A stretch of DNA of 64,000 nucleotides from Pontibacter harenae (GTDB taxonomy: Bacteria; Bacteroidota; Bacteroidia; Cytophagales; Hymenobacteraceae). The DNA lies in NCBI RefSeq assembly GCF_020907245.1, contig NZ_JAJJWH010000007.1, positions 62,001 to 126,000 on the forward strand. Direction: 5' to 3'. The notes under the pieces were generated by a model. The model was not told the DNA's origin. It saw only the letters and a list, made by a program, of their open reading frames with translations, and did no database searches. Position numbers and translations under genes: made by a program. Shown here one piece after another: positions 27,801-36,375 of the stretch (its first letter is position 1; each line of letters begins with the position of its first letter).

Positions 27801-30014
27801 CTCTACTTCAAAACCTACAACAGCTTCAGAGAAAGTAAAGCTTATCTCAAAAGCAGCTTTTACCAAACCAGATGCATCGGAGGCCAATGCTACGGTTGGT
27901 TTGGTTGCATCATAAAGTTTACTTATTTCGTTCGAGGCTAAGTTACCGTTTTGTGCAGCGTCATAAGCTTTGTTTTCAGTTAACCTTACCTTCACAAGGC
28001 CTTCTGCTACAGGCGTGATCAAAGCTGTAAAGACAGCATTGCTTAGCTTCTTAAAGTCTGATGCTACACCATTTTCAACAGAGATATCCTCTACTGTAAA
28101 ACCAGTTACATTTTCTTTAAATGTAAAGGTTGTTTCAAATGCTGCATTAATCGAATTGGCTACAGAGCTTGCCACCACTACTGTTGGGTTAACAGCATCT
28201 ATTAATATCCCAACGGTAGTTGGAATCACATCTAAACTCAGTCGGGCATTGTTTCCAACTGCATCTTTTAAGGTAACACCAGCTGGTAAGCTGATGGTGT
28301 TAGCTACGGTAATGCCGTTGTTGTCTATAAATCCGTTTGCTACAACTATTCTAAACTTCAAGATATTTGTTCCTGTTCCGCCAACGTAAGAGGCAAACTG
28401 TTTTGTATCGCCAATATTAAGTTCAAGCATCGGGGTGCCTGTTACAGCAACTGTTTCATTGAAAGTAATGAGGAAGTCCAGGTTCTGGCCAGCTTTGTAA
28501 ATTCCATTGGCAGGCACTGCCACAGAGTTAACGACTGGGCCTGTAGCATCGTAAGTAATCTGGAAAAGGTTAGATGCCGTGTTAGGGTTTCCTGCCTTAT
28601 CTGTCACTGCTCCTGCTTTCACCTCTAGGCTAACTTCACCGTCTGCTGTCGGGGTAACATTGGCAGTGTAAGTTATGTAATCTGCAGTTTGCAGGTTAGT
28701 AACAGTAGCATTCACCGCTGTAATATTTCCCAGTATGAAGGCTTCTATTTCTTCGCTAAAGGTAACGGTAACTGAGAAGCCTTGATTCACTGGGGAAGAC
28801 TGGCTAGAGGTTATAGCTACTGTTGGTACCACTTCATCTAAATCATTCACTAAAATGGTGAATGCTTTCTCGTATGTACCCCCTTTACCGTCATCTGTTC
28901 TTACGCGAATGTTATAGCTGTTCTTTATCTCGTAATCTAGGAGGGTCTTCGTTTTCAGCTGGTTCCCCGCAATTTCAAATGCTGCGTTGTCCGCAGAACC
29001 CTCGCCTGTTACTAAAGTATAGGTATGGGTATCAGCTGCGTCAGGGTCGGTGGTGGAGAATGCGCCTACTACTGTTCCTACTGATACATTCTCGTTAATA
29101 GAAGTAGCAGATAGGGCTATAGCAGTGGGGGCGGCGTTATCTGGAGTGTACCAAACTGTAAAAGATTTAGACACACTATAAGAAGAAGGCGTATTGTCTA
29201 AGGACTGATAGTTGGACCAACCATTAACATGATAAACAGCAGCATTCCAGTTCGTATTATAGTAATAAATACGAAATTCAATGCTTCCAGTAACAGGATT
29301 TAATTTTGATAAATCTACTGATGTTAAGTAATAACTTCCAGTTACTGAATTTGCAGTAAACTCACCTAAAGATGATGCATAATTGTCTTTATTCCAGCGT
29401 AGTTGAGCTTTAACCGTATTACCCCCAACAAATGCCAACCCAGGTACTACAAACCTATCAAATTTAATTGCAGATTTTAAATCATCTAAAATAAAAGAAA
29501 GATACGGAGCTGTGTTAATATTTAAAGAAGTGGACGAGTTGTTTACCAACCACACTGTACGAGTATCAGGTGTCGTTGACAATCCTTTGAAATTATGATT
29601 AGCCGAACCAATGACAGGTGCTTTTGCATTTGCAGGACTCGGGAAACTTTTATTTGCAGGCGCATACGTATCCCACATTGCTGCAACTTCAGGTTTCTGC
29701 GCTTCTACCTTGAAAGCTATAGAAAAAGTCATCAATAGAAAGAAGAACACCTTGACGAATAAACTTCTTACTAGAACTGTACCTGCCTTCACCCCTAATA
29801 ATTGTTTACCCCCAGCTATTGAATAAGAGTGACAGGATATTAAATAAAGTAAAAGAGCACTCACGTTGAGCCTAGTTCTAACAACAGAGAGAAAATTCTC
29901 CACGTTTGAATTCTTCAAGCCAACATGTATAACTATTCTCTTCAAGTGCGACTTGAAAAGGGCATGCCGTGTACTTTCCCTCTTTTGACAAGAGGTAGGT
30001 GTAAAGGTTTTCAT
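24846..30014 (-). CDS. 1722-residue adhesin-like protein with T9SS type B (gliding) CTD
   Basis: Two hydrophobic segments lie in the first 105 residues (about 48-66 and 84-104); the second ends in VEA|QKPEV and is the likely signal peptide. A GTG at 29792 just ahead of it is an alternative start. A jelly-roll-like region follows. A cadherin-like repeat (near 295-390) then leads to about ten Ig-like repeats of two alternating kinds, one with FTFSE-V-GF...DAAGNGN and one with YKLG-LDF-FSE-V. Another cadherin-like unit follows. The C-terminal 85 residues (IVNAFSPNGDGTNDTW, EVFDRSGVRLF, GWNGVGRDGK, GAFFYFIQVKD) are the gliding-motility-associated type B sorting domain. It is presumably exported by T9SS with the adjacent PorP/SprF protein. 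Adhesion or motility is inferred. Confidence 0.9.
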   Translation of the reverse strand: MKTFTPTSCQKRESTRHALFKSHLKRIVIHVGLKNSNVENFLSVVRTRLNVSALLLYLISCHSYSIAGGKQLLGVKAGTVLVRSLFVKVFFFLLMTFSIAFKVEAQKPEVAAMWDTYAPANKSFPSPANAKAPVIGSANHNFKGLSTTPDTRTVWLVNNSSTSLNINTAPYLSFILDDLKSAIKFDRFVVPGLAFVGGNTVKAQLRWNKDNYASSLGEFTANSVTGSYYLTSVDLSKLNPVTGSIEFRIYYYNTNWNAAVYHVNGWSNYQSLDNTPSSYSVSKSFTVWYTPDNAAPTAIALSATSINENVSVGTVVGAFSTTDPDAADTHTYTLVTGEGSADNAAFEIAGNQLKTKTLLDYEIKNSYNIRVRTDDGKGGTYEKAFTILVNDLDEVVPTVAITSSQSSPVNQGFSVTVTFSEEIEAFILGNITAVNATVTNLQTADYITYTANVTPTADGEVSLEVKAGAVTDKAGNPNTASNLFQITYDATGPVVNSVAVPANGIYKAGQNLDFLITFNETVAVTGTPMLELNIGDTKQFASYVGGTGTNILKFRIVVANGFIDNNGITVANTISLPAGVTLKDAVGNNARLSLDVIPTTVGILIDAVNPTVVVASSVANSINAAFETTFTFKENVTGFTVEDISVENGVASDFKKLSNAVFTALITPVAEGLVKVRLTENKAYDAAQNGNLASNEISKLYDATKPTVALASDASGLVKAAFEISFTFSEAVVGFEVEDVTVTNGTASNFKTESSSKYTALVTPSTDGEVTVEVVADVTHDAAGNGNVASTTFKTVYDVTEPVIAQVILPTERTYKLGEQLDFKFTFSENVTISSEDSKLTLLVGENSREAAFQSKTANSVTYRYTVQSGDMDTDGVALGTIALHTTTIKDAVGNEADLAFTPEGAAVLVDGVVPTIVTVNAPQDKVYKIGDKLSFVVNFSEKVIVTGESYLTLSMSDRAGAIRYESGSATSALTFAYTVQAGDLDMDGVALGNFITLVTNGSIQDLAGNNATLLLNGVAPLTGVLIDGVAPIVAQVAVPANGSYKAGQNLDFIVTFSEEVAVTGTPALTLTVGSTDRDVEYVSGSGTTDLLFRYTVQAGELDANGVALANAITLNGGTIRDAAGNNVSLTLTNIGNTGQILVDAVVPSVAISSEAPDPLNGSYSVTLTFSEPVIGLEEAGISVENGTATGLLSLDNKVFTVIIVSIADGEVKVSVPANVAHDVAQNGNTASNVFTRVYDATKPTVALTTPAAQEVNAPFTVTFTFSENVNNFIQEDITVANGQASAFSQTSPSVYTALITPTAQGTVMVSVAADMAEDAAMNGNEASSQLIRSFDSVAPAGYAVSFVQSMIDFDNQDNATLRVTGAEVGVSYAYTITSATGGTAVTGSGTASAEGFDLAGLDLTGLEDGQLTVAFQQTDAAGNLGADATATVAKFTRNITAFTTLAVVKVPIRTEFAQVPLPTTVEVTYSDNNKELIAVTWHQGNYNGMQASTYELIGDLTLSPGTTNLNNVEAKIQVEVEPNKVPSAIALSKTTFSPSIAALDDLTRQPEAIGTLTTTDADDTQHTYALVTGEGSADNSLFEIDGDKLYLKSNRGLSGKTSFSIRVRTTDPYQNSIEKVFSLSKGNYDKAVDQLKIVNAFSPNGDGTNDTWTVPELRFYNNVEIEVFDRSGVRLFHTTDPEFGWNGVGRDGKVLKGAFFYFIQVKDINLVKKGVVTILNR

Positions 30015-30065
30015 AAAAGGTTGGTTGGTAAAAGTTTTGAAATACTGTAATAATTAAATTTCAAG

Positions 30066-30073
30066 CAAATGTA
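30066..30073 (-). promoter_or_regulatory. -7 box upstream of the type B CTD protein
   Basis: On the minus strand TACATTTG matches TAnnTTTG and lies 52 nt before the ATG at 30014, supporting that start. No well-spaced -33 TTG was found. The rest of 30074-30330 is AT-rich with no gene visible. Confidence 0.4.
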
Positions 30074-30330
30074 TTCTTAAAATTCAATATTGCACTACAT
30101 TTTAATAAAATATTTTTTTGCTAAATCAGTCTCACATAACTCATTAGCCTGCAACTCATTAAAAACAATGATTAAAGCCATAAAAAGACCTATTCTTATC
30201 AAGCAATGACATTTCTCATTATAAATAAGATTGAATTAAATTAATATTCTATTAAAGCAAGAAAACTCAACAAAAGGCTAAATTAGATCTAATTAATATT
30301 TATAAAGTACAATAATAAACTATGACTTAA

Positions 30331-30370
30331 TAAAAAAGCCCCTGTAGCTGAATCAGTAGTTACAGGGGCA
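30331..30370 (-). terminator. Terminator after GIN-domain gene
   Basis: Arms GCCCCTGTA (30338-30346) and TACAGGGGC (30361-30369). On the minus strand the stem is followed by a T6 run. It lies 28 bp beyond the stop at 30398. Confidence 0.8.
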
Positions 30371-30397
30371 AAATAATTTTGTATATACTAAAGATTA

Positions 30398-31132
30398 CTA
30401 TTGGGCCACTTTTCCAGAGCCACTTACCTGTGAGCTAACATTCGGAGTGCCGACGTAGACCACCTGGCCGCTACCCCTGAGGCTAACTGTAAGCGAGTTA
30501 CTAGCTGCTACCTCTGCCTTACCCGATCCTGAAAGGTTAACCGTAATATCTTCAGCTTGCAGATCGAGGCCGTTATACTTTCCCGAACCTGAAATCGTAA
30601 GGGTGCTCAGTAACGAACTACCTCCTAAGACAATCTCACCTGAACCACTTATCCTGCTGATCAGCTTTTCAGCTTCCACCCCCATACTTATTCTACCCGA
30701 TCCGTTCACCTCCAGATGCAACTCATCGGTTTCGATAGTGTTAGTGGCTACAATGCTGCCAGAGCCATTCATAACAAGCGACTGAACTTCAGGTACTGTA
30801 ATCAGCACTTCTACTGTCTTGCTTCTTCTGACACAGCTTCTGAAGTCGAGCCACCACTTCCCATCTTCCACATCTGTTGTCAGTTGGTTCAGAATGTTAG
30901 GCTCTCCTTTTACCTCCACTTTCTGCGGAGAACCCTAGGTGATCTTTATCTTGAAATCACCGTTGGCTTGCAAGGCATCAAAAGGGTCTAGTTGAAGAAC
31001 GCGTGTTTCAACCTCTCCCTCCCCTTTTATACAATTAGGATCAGCACAGGAGCCAAGCAAGGTAATTAATAGAAGAAGCACCAGCGACCAACCAGCAGCT
31101 TTGAAGGTCTGTAATGTTAATTTCTTTTTCAT
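30398..31132 (-). pseudogene. GIN-domain (DUF2807) lipoprotein gene interrupted by an amber codon
   Basis: The 5' part (31132-30935) encodes a lipoprotein signal (LLLITLLGSC) and the start of a DUF2807 domain, ending NGDFKIKIT. It then meets TAG at 30937-30935. The very next codons, still in frame, continue G-S-P-Q-K-V-E-V-K-G-E-P-N, and the remainder carries the NGSGS/SGSG beta-helix repeats to the natural stop. Family members have a Gln after this Ile-Thr (ITQG), so one CAG-to-TAG change explains the break. The intact protein would be about 244 residues, lipid-anchored and facing the periplasm or surface. Function of the family is unknown, possibly adhesin-like. Readthrough or a base-calling error are alternatives. 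Confidence 0.85.
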
Positions 31133-31316
31133 AGTTTTAGATAATAGATAGTAATAGTATGTAGATACCTAAACCTTAACTATAGCTGCAGCAGCTTCTT
31201 TTATATTCTATTAAGAGGAAAAAACACCGCAGAAGCTTGATTGAAGAAAGGAGAGTAACTTCGAAACCCGATGCTGAAGACCAGCACTGCTACATTAAAT
31301 AATAATGGCAGAAGTA

Positions 31317-33260
31317 CTATTGCGTTAGTTCCAGCTTTCCACTTTCGGCATAACGTAATTTGCCTACGTCTACCAACTGGCGTATAAGCTCTGTTACTGC
31401 GTTGGCCTCTTTGGGAGCGAATTGCTGCACCAGCTCCTTGGGTAAAAAGGGCTTAGCCTGTAGCAGTTCCAGCAATTTACCCTGCAGCTGCTCTCCCTCC
31501 TGCCCTTGCCGCTCTTTTTTGCGTTGCGCCAAGCAAAAATCACAGATGCGGCAGCTTTTGTCGCTAATCTCCCCAAAATATTCTAGCAGCAGTTGCGTAC
31601 GGCATCGGTTGGTGGCTTCTACATAGCGGCCCATCTCTTTAGCCTGAAGCGTAGCGCGCTCTCGCAACTGGCGCAGCCTCTTTGTATCCAGTTTCAGACT
31701 AGATGCATCTTGCCTTGGCGAAGTAAATATAATTTGCGGCGCATCCGTTTGAGGCTCGTAAAAAAGCACTTGTAGTTTGTGCAGATACTCCAGCTTTCGC
31801 CGCACTTCCTGCTCGGGCACCTGTAGCTGCTGTGCCAACTTACGTTCCGACACCTTCACAAAATTGGAGAAAGCTTCACCACCATAAAGCCGCAACACCA
31901 TGCGGATAAGTAAATCATGTTCGGGGTTAGCCAACTGAAACTCGTAGAGCTTTAGATTATCCAGAACCAATAACAAACGCGAAGGCTGATGGTATCCTTC
32001 GTTTAGCTGTACATACCCTTCCTGCTCCAGCCTTTTTATAGCGTGGTGCACTTCCAGCGGCTTCAATTTGTAGTTCTTAGCGAAGTCGGCAATATCAAAA
32101 TCAAAATTGCTCATGAGGCCGCTACCTACGGCCAATTGGTAGTAATTTGCCAGCGACTGGTATACTCTGCGGATGAGCTCGACTGGAGGGTGCGCCTCTG
32201 CCACTTTTTGCAGTAACTCAGTTGCATCGTTTGGCCCGAAAAGCATAACGGCGTAGGCATACTTTTCATCGCGCCCTGCACGACCTGCTTCCTGGTAGTA
32301 AGCCTCCAAACTTTCAGGCAAATCGAGGTGCACCACTAGCCTTACATCGGGCTTATCTATACCCATACCGAAGGCATTGGTAGCGACTATTACCCGTACC
32401 TTGTCCTGCACCCACGCTTGCTGCACTGTGCTTCTGTCCTGGAACTTCAAGCCTGCGTGGTAAGCAGCTGCCGAAATGCGCCTGCTTTGCAGAAACTTCG
32501 CCATCTCAACGGTTTGCCTACGGCTACGGACATACACGATGCTTTGCCCTGGCATGCGCTGTAGTATTTCCAGCAAGCGGTTTGTTTTATCTTCTGTTGC
32601 CAGGCAAGAGTAAGAAAGATTGTCGCGGGCAAAGCTCTTTTGACAAACATTTTCCTTCGGAAATTTAAGCTTTTCCTGAATGTCCTGCTTTACTTGCTCA
32701 GTCGCGGTAGCCGTAAGCGCGATAACAGGCACTTGTGGCAACTGCTCCCGCAACTCTGATAGCTGCAGGTATGGCGGCCTGAAATCGTATCCCCACTGCG
32801 AAATACAATGTGCCTCATCTATAGCCAGCAGCGTTACCTTCATGCGTTTCACCCGCTCCTGAAACAGCTCCGTTAGCAACCGCTCTGGCGACAGGTACAG
32901 AAACTTTACGTTGCCGTACACGCAGTTGTCCATGGCTATATCTATTTCACGGCGACTCATACCAGAATAAATAGCAATGGCTGCTATGCCTCGCTTTTTG
33001 AGCGCTTCCACCTGGTCCTTCATCAGCGCGATCAGCGGTGTGACGACAATACAAATTCCCTCCAAAGCTAAGGCTGGTACCTGAAAGCAAATAGATTTAC
33101 CACCGCCTGTTGGCAACAGTGCTAAGGTATCCTGACCAGCCAGCACCGAGCGAATAATATCTTCCTGCAAAGGCCTGAACTGTTCATAACCCCAATAAGA
33201 TTTCAGTATATGATGGATGTCCTGCAAAGCTGCTATGTTATCGGCTTCAAAATTAAACAA
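31317..33260 (-). CDS. recQ: ATP-dependent DNA helicase RecQ
   Basis: A 647-residue 3'-5' DNA helicase used in recombination and repair. Motif 0/I is FRPLQ...ALLPTGGGKSICFQVPAL (Walker A near residues 51-56). The DEAH box is in LLAIDEAHCISQWGYDFRP near 147, and motif VI is QEAGRAGRDEK. The zinc-binding subdomain shows RTQLLLEYFGE and CRICDFC. The C-terminal part has a winged-helix/RQC-like region (ERKLAQQLQVPEQEVRRKLEYL) and no clear HRDC domain. The ATG at 33260 is the only good start. No close operon partner. Confidence 0.94.
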   Translation of the reverse strand: MFNFEADNIAALQDIHHILKSYWGYEQFRPLQEDIIRSVLAGQDTLALLPTGGGKSICFQVPALALEGICIVVTPLIALMKDQVEALKKRGIAAIAIYSGMSRREIDIAMDNCVYGNVKFLYLSPERLLTELFQERVKRMKVTLLAIDEAHCISQWGYDFRPPYLQLSELREQLPQVPVIALTATATEQVKQDIQEKLKFPKENVCQKSFARDNLSYSCLATEDKTNRLLEILQRMPGQSIVYVRSRRQTVEMAKFLQSRRISAAAYHAGLKFQDRSTVQQAWVQDKVRVIVATNAFGMGIDKPDVRLVVHLDLPESLEAYYQEAGRAGRDEKYAYAVMLFGPNDATELLQKVAEAHPPVELIRRVYQSLANYYQLAVGSGLMSNFDFDIADFAKNYKLKPLEVHHAIKRLEQEGYVQLNEGYHQPSRLLLVLDNLKLYEFQLANPEHDLLIRMVLRLYGGEAFSNFVKVSERKLAQQLQVPEQEVRRKLEYLHKLQVLFYEPQTDAPQIIFTSPRQDASSLKLDTKRLRQLRERATLQAKEMGRYVEATNRCRTQLLLEYFGEISDKSCRICDFCLAQRKKERQGQEGEQLQGKLLELLQAKPFLPKELVQQFAPKEANAVTELIRQLVDVGKLRYAESGKLELTQ

Positions 33261-33294
33261 TCTGCCGCCATTGCAACAATCTCTTCATATACTT

Positions 33295-33350
33295 TGCACA
33301 TAAAAAAGGTCCTCTGCAGCGCTTGCTACAGAGGACCTTTTTTATGTGCA
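33295..33350 (-). terminator. Terminator with 22 bp stem
   Basis: Perfect arms 33295-33316 and 33329-33350 (core GGTCCTCTG/CAGAGGACC) extended by paired A/T tracts and TGCACAT ends. It lies just beyond the stop of the outer-membrane protein gene and ahead of recQ. Confidence 0.85.
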
Positions 33351-33364
33351 GTTAAAGCGGTTCT

Positions 33365-33949
33365 TTAGAAGTTAAGAGAGACACCTACGGTTACGTAGCC
33401 AAAGGTACCGCGTCCGCCCTCTACATAAGCCCCCACCTGATCGTCAAACATATACTTTGCCCCTAGAATTGGCCCAAATATAAGTTTGATTTCGTTTCCG
33501 TAGTCGTATACATTAAAATCATCCCCTGAATACTTTCTGAACTCAAGTCCTGAAATGACAGAACCATAAAGGTCTAACTTCTTCTCATCAATATCAGCAT
33601 CGAGGTGCTCGTTTATGAGTGAAGAACCATGAAAGGTTACGCGCCCGCCAACAGTTACGTAATTCCAACTATACCTCCAGCCAGAGCCGTTGTAGTTCCA
33701 GCTTGCATAGCCCAAATACGGGCCAGCACTAATGTACTCATGAAAACTCTTTTCTACAGATACTGTAACAGGAATAAATCCTCCAGATCGGGAACCAACA
33801 TAGCCATAGCCATAGCTACCAAGCGAAATGCCAGCATTGAAAATGTAGCCACCTTGTTCGTAGGCTTTTGGTTGCGCATGAGCAGTTTGGAATGCAAACA
33901 CTGATCCTAGTGCCAGCATCGAAAGCAATATTTTTTTCAAAGTCTTCAT
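33365..33949 (-). CDS. Small outer-membrane beta-barrel protein
   Basis: A 194-residue protein. The signal peptide spans residues 1-25 (MLALGSVFAFQTAHA|Q). The mature part alternates short amphipathic strands rich in Gly, Tyr and Phe (FNAGISLGSYGYGYVG, GPYLGYASWNYNG, YVTVGGRVTF, YVEGGRGTFGYVTVGVSLNF). It ends in Phe, as outer-membrane barrel proteins do. No specific function can be assigned. A TAATTTTG -7 box lies 20 bp upstream of the start. Confidence 0.75.
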   Translation of the reverse strand: MKTLKKILLSMLALGSVFAFQTAHAQPKAYEQGGYIFNAGISLGSYGYGYVGSRSGGFIPVTVSVEKSFHEYISAGPYLGYASWNYNGSGWRYSWNYVTVGGRVTFHGSSLINEHLDADIDEKKLDLYGSVISGLEFRKYSGDDFNVYDYGNEIKLIFGPILGAKYMFDDQVGAYVEGGRGTFGYVTVGVSLNF

Positions 33950-33968
33950 AGAGTAGAATATTGTGCTG

Positions 33969-33976
33969 CAAAATTA
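33969..33976 (-). promoter_or_regulatory. -7 box of the small barrel protein gene
   Basis: The minus strand reads TAATTTTG, an exact TAnnTTTG match, 20 nt before the ATG. A start of transcription would fall about 10-14 nt ahead of the start codon. Confidence 0.4.
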
Positions 33977-34204
33977 TATTTATCTACACACCTCTACTAA
34001 AGAACATCACTATATTTCTTTTGACACATCTTTTAGCGGGTAAATGGAATGAAATTAGTAGGAGCAAAAATCTACAGCTTCAACGCAATGCTTTTATCTG
34101 CTTTTTTAGAACAGGAATCATAAATAAAGGTACGGCTTATACACGCTTTATCTAAAAAACATATTTTATACTTAAGCCAATATTTTAGAGCATGAAGAGA
34201 AAAC

Positions 34205-34241
34205 AAAAAAGCCCTGCCTCCAGTTTTGGAGGCAGGGCTTT
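34205..34241 (-). terminator. Terminator of the 34259 gene
   Basis: Arms AAGCCCTGCCTCCA and TGGAGGCAGGGCTT with a 4-nt loop; on the minus strand the stem runs into T6. It lies 18 bp beyond the stop codon. Confidence 0.85.
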
Positions 34242-34258
34242 GCTACTGCTACGTGTAA

Positions 34259-35038
34259 TTAAGCTGCGGCAGACTGACCGTCCTCGCGCTCTTCTATTAC
34301 TTTCTTTAGCTTTTCGATGGCCTGTGCGGCACGCTCTTCATCAAAACGGTTGATGTTTAGTAACATCTTTGTCTTTTCCTGGCGTGTTACCACAGGGTTG
34401 TTTAGCAAACGTATGATTTCTTCTTTCTGCTTAGCAGAGGCATAGCGCACACCTGTAGTTTGTTCTTCAGCTTCTGGCGTTGTATCAGCAGCAGCCTTCA
34501 TAGTTGCTTTTTTCTCGGTTGGTACTGCTACCTGCTTTCCAGCTTTTGCTGGCTCATTGCCGCTATAGTCCATTTCCTCCGCAGGAGTCGGCTCGTAACC
34601 TGCTGCCCTAATAATCCAGGCCAAGATATTACGATATGCTTTGCCAATGGCACGTGTCTGCGCCATAGATGCAATGGCAAACTCCTGGTAGTACTTTTTA
34701 CCTTGTTCGCGGCTAGAGCAAATTGCAAAACCTGCACCTACTACTTGCTGGCTACGCAAATCCAGAAGATTTACTTTCGCCTGGTATTTAATCTCGTCGT
34801 CGGTGCTGATGTTGATTACATGCTCCACTACTGGCAGAATACCTAAACGGGAGCCAGCATACTGCCATCCTTCCACATTAACATACTCTTTGCCTTGTAT
34901 ATTCTGATAAAGTCGGTTTTCCTTAATGAATTTAGCAAGGTCAACCGCCAGATGAAGTGTTTCGTCAGACTTGGCAATATCATAGCTTTCTACTTTCACC
35001 TTTCTCTGCTCTTTAGTTTCCTTAACTGGTTGATTCAT
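34259..35038 (-). CDS. Conserved protein of unknown function (possible phage-recombination-like)
   Basis: A 259-residue cytosolic protein. Residues 1-160 form a compact domain with YQNIQGKEYVNVEGWQYAGSRLG and the motif SMAQTRAIGKAYRNILAW followed by AAGYEPTPAEEMD. This motif recalls proteins next to RecT/ERF-type single-strand annealing genes in phages, but I cannot confirm that family by eye. An Ala/Glu/Lys-rich linker (165-200) leads to a helical C-terminal segment (YASAKQKEEIIRLLN...RAAQAIEKLKKVI) resembling an SAP/UBA-like helical hairpin. It stands alone between terminators, so context gives no help. Confidence 0.55.
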   Translation of the reverse strand: MNQPVKETKEQRKVKVESYDIAKSDETLHLAVDLAKFIKENRLYQNIQGKEYVNVEGWQYAGSRLGILPVVEHVINISTDDEIKYQAKVNLLDLRSQQVVGAGFAICSSREQGKKYYQEFAIASMAQTRAIGKAYRNILAWIIRAAGYEPTPAEEMDYSGNEPAKAGKQVAVPTEKKATMKAAADTTPEAEEQTTGVRYASAKQKEEIIRLLNNPVVTRQEKTKMLLNINRFDEERAAQAIEKLKKVIEEREDGQSAAA

Positions 35039-35199
35039 TTCTATTTAGTTTTTTAGTTATCGTTCATATAGTAAACACAACTGCAAAAAAAATAGTGCAA
35101 AAGATGATAAAAAATAGCTATTTTATACCACTGTTATTCAGGCTGTTACAAATTAATTCCTAAATATTTTAGTTTTTTAGCAAAAGCTGCGGGATTTGA

Positions 35200-35602
35200 G
35201 TTAGAAAAGTAGAAAGTTAGAAGGTAAAAAAGTAAAAAGAACGATATTGATGGTAGCTAACCTCTAACTTTTATGGCTGCGAAAATAAGCGATTGTTAGA
35301 TGTACTCCCCTTAATTGTGTTGCCGTGACATAGAAATTGGCTACGAAGCATTAAGAGGTTGCTAGCTACTTGTTACCGCTGTTGTGCTTGTTGGTTGAAA
35401 GATACAACAAGGGCATAGACACACGGATGATTCTTGCTTTCTGTGGTGGAAAATCTATTGTTCAAGCCTGGAAGTTGTACTGCAGGCTTGAACAATCGCT
35501 CAAACTTCGCTACTACTATCGTTAGAACGGCATGAGGTTTGAAAACTTTATGAATTCCCGCCCTCACAACTTTATAACCTTTTACTTTTCTATTTTTCTA
35601 AC
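35200..35602. repeat. Possible small non-coding element with imperfect inverted ends
   Basis: The gap 35039-35597 has no credible gene. Its left end at 35200-35239 begins GTTAGAAAAGTAGAAAGTTA and its right end at 35566-35602 is an imperfect inverse of it (reverse complement begins GTTAGAAAAATAGAAAAGTA). Between them lies a perfect 14 bp inverted repeat, 35457-35470 and 35483-35496 (ATTGTTCAAGCCTG). A similar end-like sequence recurs at 38985-39013. This could be a MITE-like element or low-complexity drift. Confidence 0.4.
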
Positions 35603-36254
35603 TTAAAACGATTTGTCCGTCTTTCATTACCAGTGTTCTGTCGGCCATGGCGGCTAGTTGCTCGTTGTGGGTAACGATCACAAAGGTCTGGTTAAACTCG
35701 CTCCGTAGCTTGAAGAAGATATCGTGAAGCTCCTGTGCGTTTTTTGAATCGAGGTTACCGCTTGGCTCATCGGCAAAAATAATTCTGGGAGAGTTAACAA
35801 GAGCCCGTGCCACCGCCGTACGCTGCTGCTCTCCTCCCGATAATTCTGATGGCTTGTGGTGCATTCTGTGCGAAAGGCCTAGCATGTCTAGCAATTGCGC
35901 CGCACGTTCCTGAACTTCTTTTTCAGTTTTGCCAGCTAGCAGGCCAGGCAAGCAGGCGTTTTCGAGGGCAGAGAACTCTGGCAACAGGTTATGAAACTGG
36001 AAAATAAACCCAATATGCCTGTTTCGAAAACGCGCCATCTCACTGGAATTCATCTTCGAAATGTTCTTGTCGTCGAACATTACTTCACCAGTGTCTGCTG
36101 TGTCCAGGGTACCCAAAATATGTAACAGTGTACTTTTGCCAGCACCAGATGCCCCAACTATAGAAACCACTTCTCCTGCAGCAATTGACAAATCGATGCC
36201 TTTAAGCACCTGAAGTGAACCGTATTTTTTATGAATATTAGATGCCTGTAACAA
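35598..36254 (-). CDS. LolD-type ABC transporter ATP-binding protein
   Basis: About 218 residues from the TTG at 36254 ([12 protein letters not shown]). Walker A is GASGAGKST, the Q-loop [18 protein letters not shown], the signature [15 protein letters not shown], Walker [15 protein letters not shown] and the switch histidine VIVTHN. This is the LolD/MacB-like subfamily, which powers lipoprotein release or tripartite export with a separate permease. No permease gene is adjacent, so the partner is elsewhere. The open frame extends to an ATG at 36317, but that extra N-terminus is Cys-rich and unlike the family. Confidence 0.85.
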   Translation of the reverse strand: MLQASNIHKKYGSLQVLKGIDLSIAAGEVVSIVGASGAGKSTLLHILGTLDTADTGEVMFDDKNISKMNSSEMARFRNRHIGFIFQFHNLLPEFSALENACLPGLLAGKTEKEVQERAAQLLDMLGLSHRMHHKPSELSGGEQQRTAVARALVNSPRIIFADEPSGNLDSKNAQELHDIFFKLRSEFNQTFVIVTHNEQLAAMADRTLVMKDGQIVLS

Positions 36255-36375
36255 AGTTTTATAGTTGATTGGACAGCAAGTTCTGTAGCAATTATAGTGC
36301 TCAAAGCTACAAAACAAACATCAAACGTTGGTAATGCTTTCTATGTTTTGGCAGAAGTTAGATTCCAAGACTGTT

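Noticed and set aside
35373-35567. 64-codon minus-strand frame in the 35 kb gap
   Set aside because: It spans the inner 14 bp palindrome of the repeat-like block and has no conserved features.
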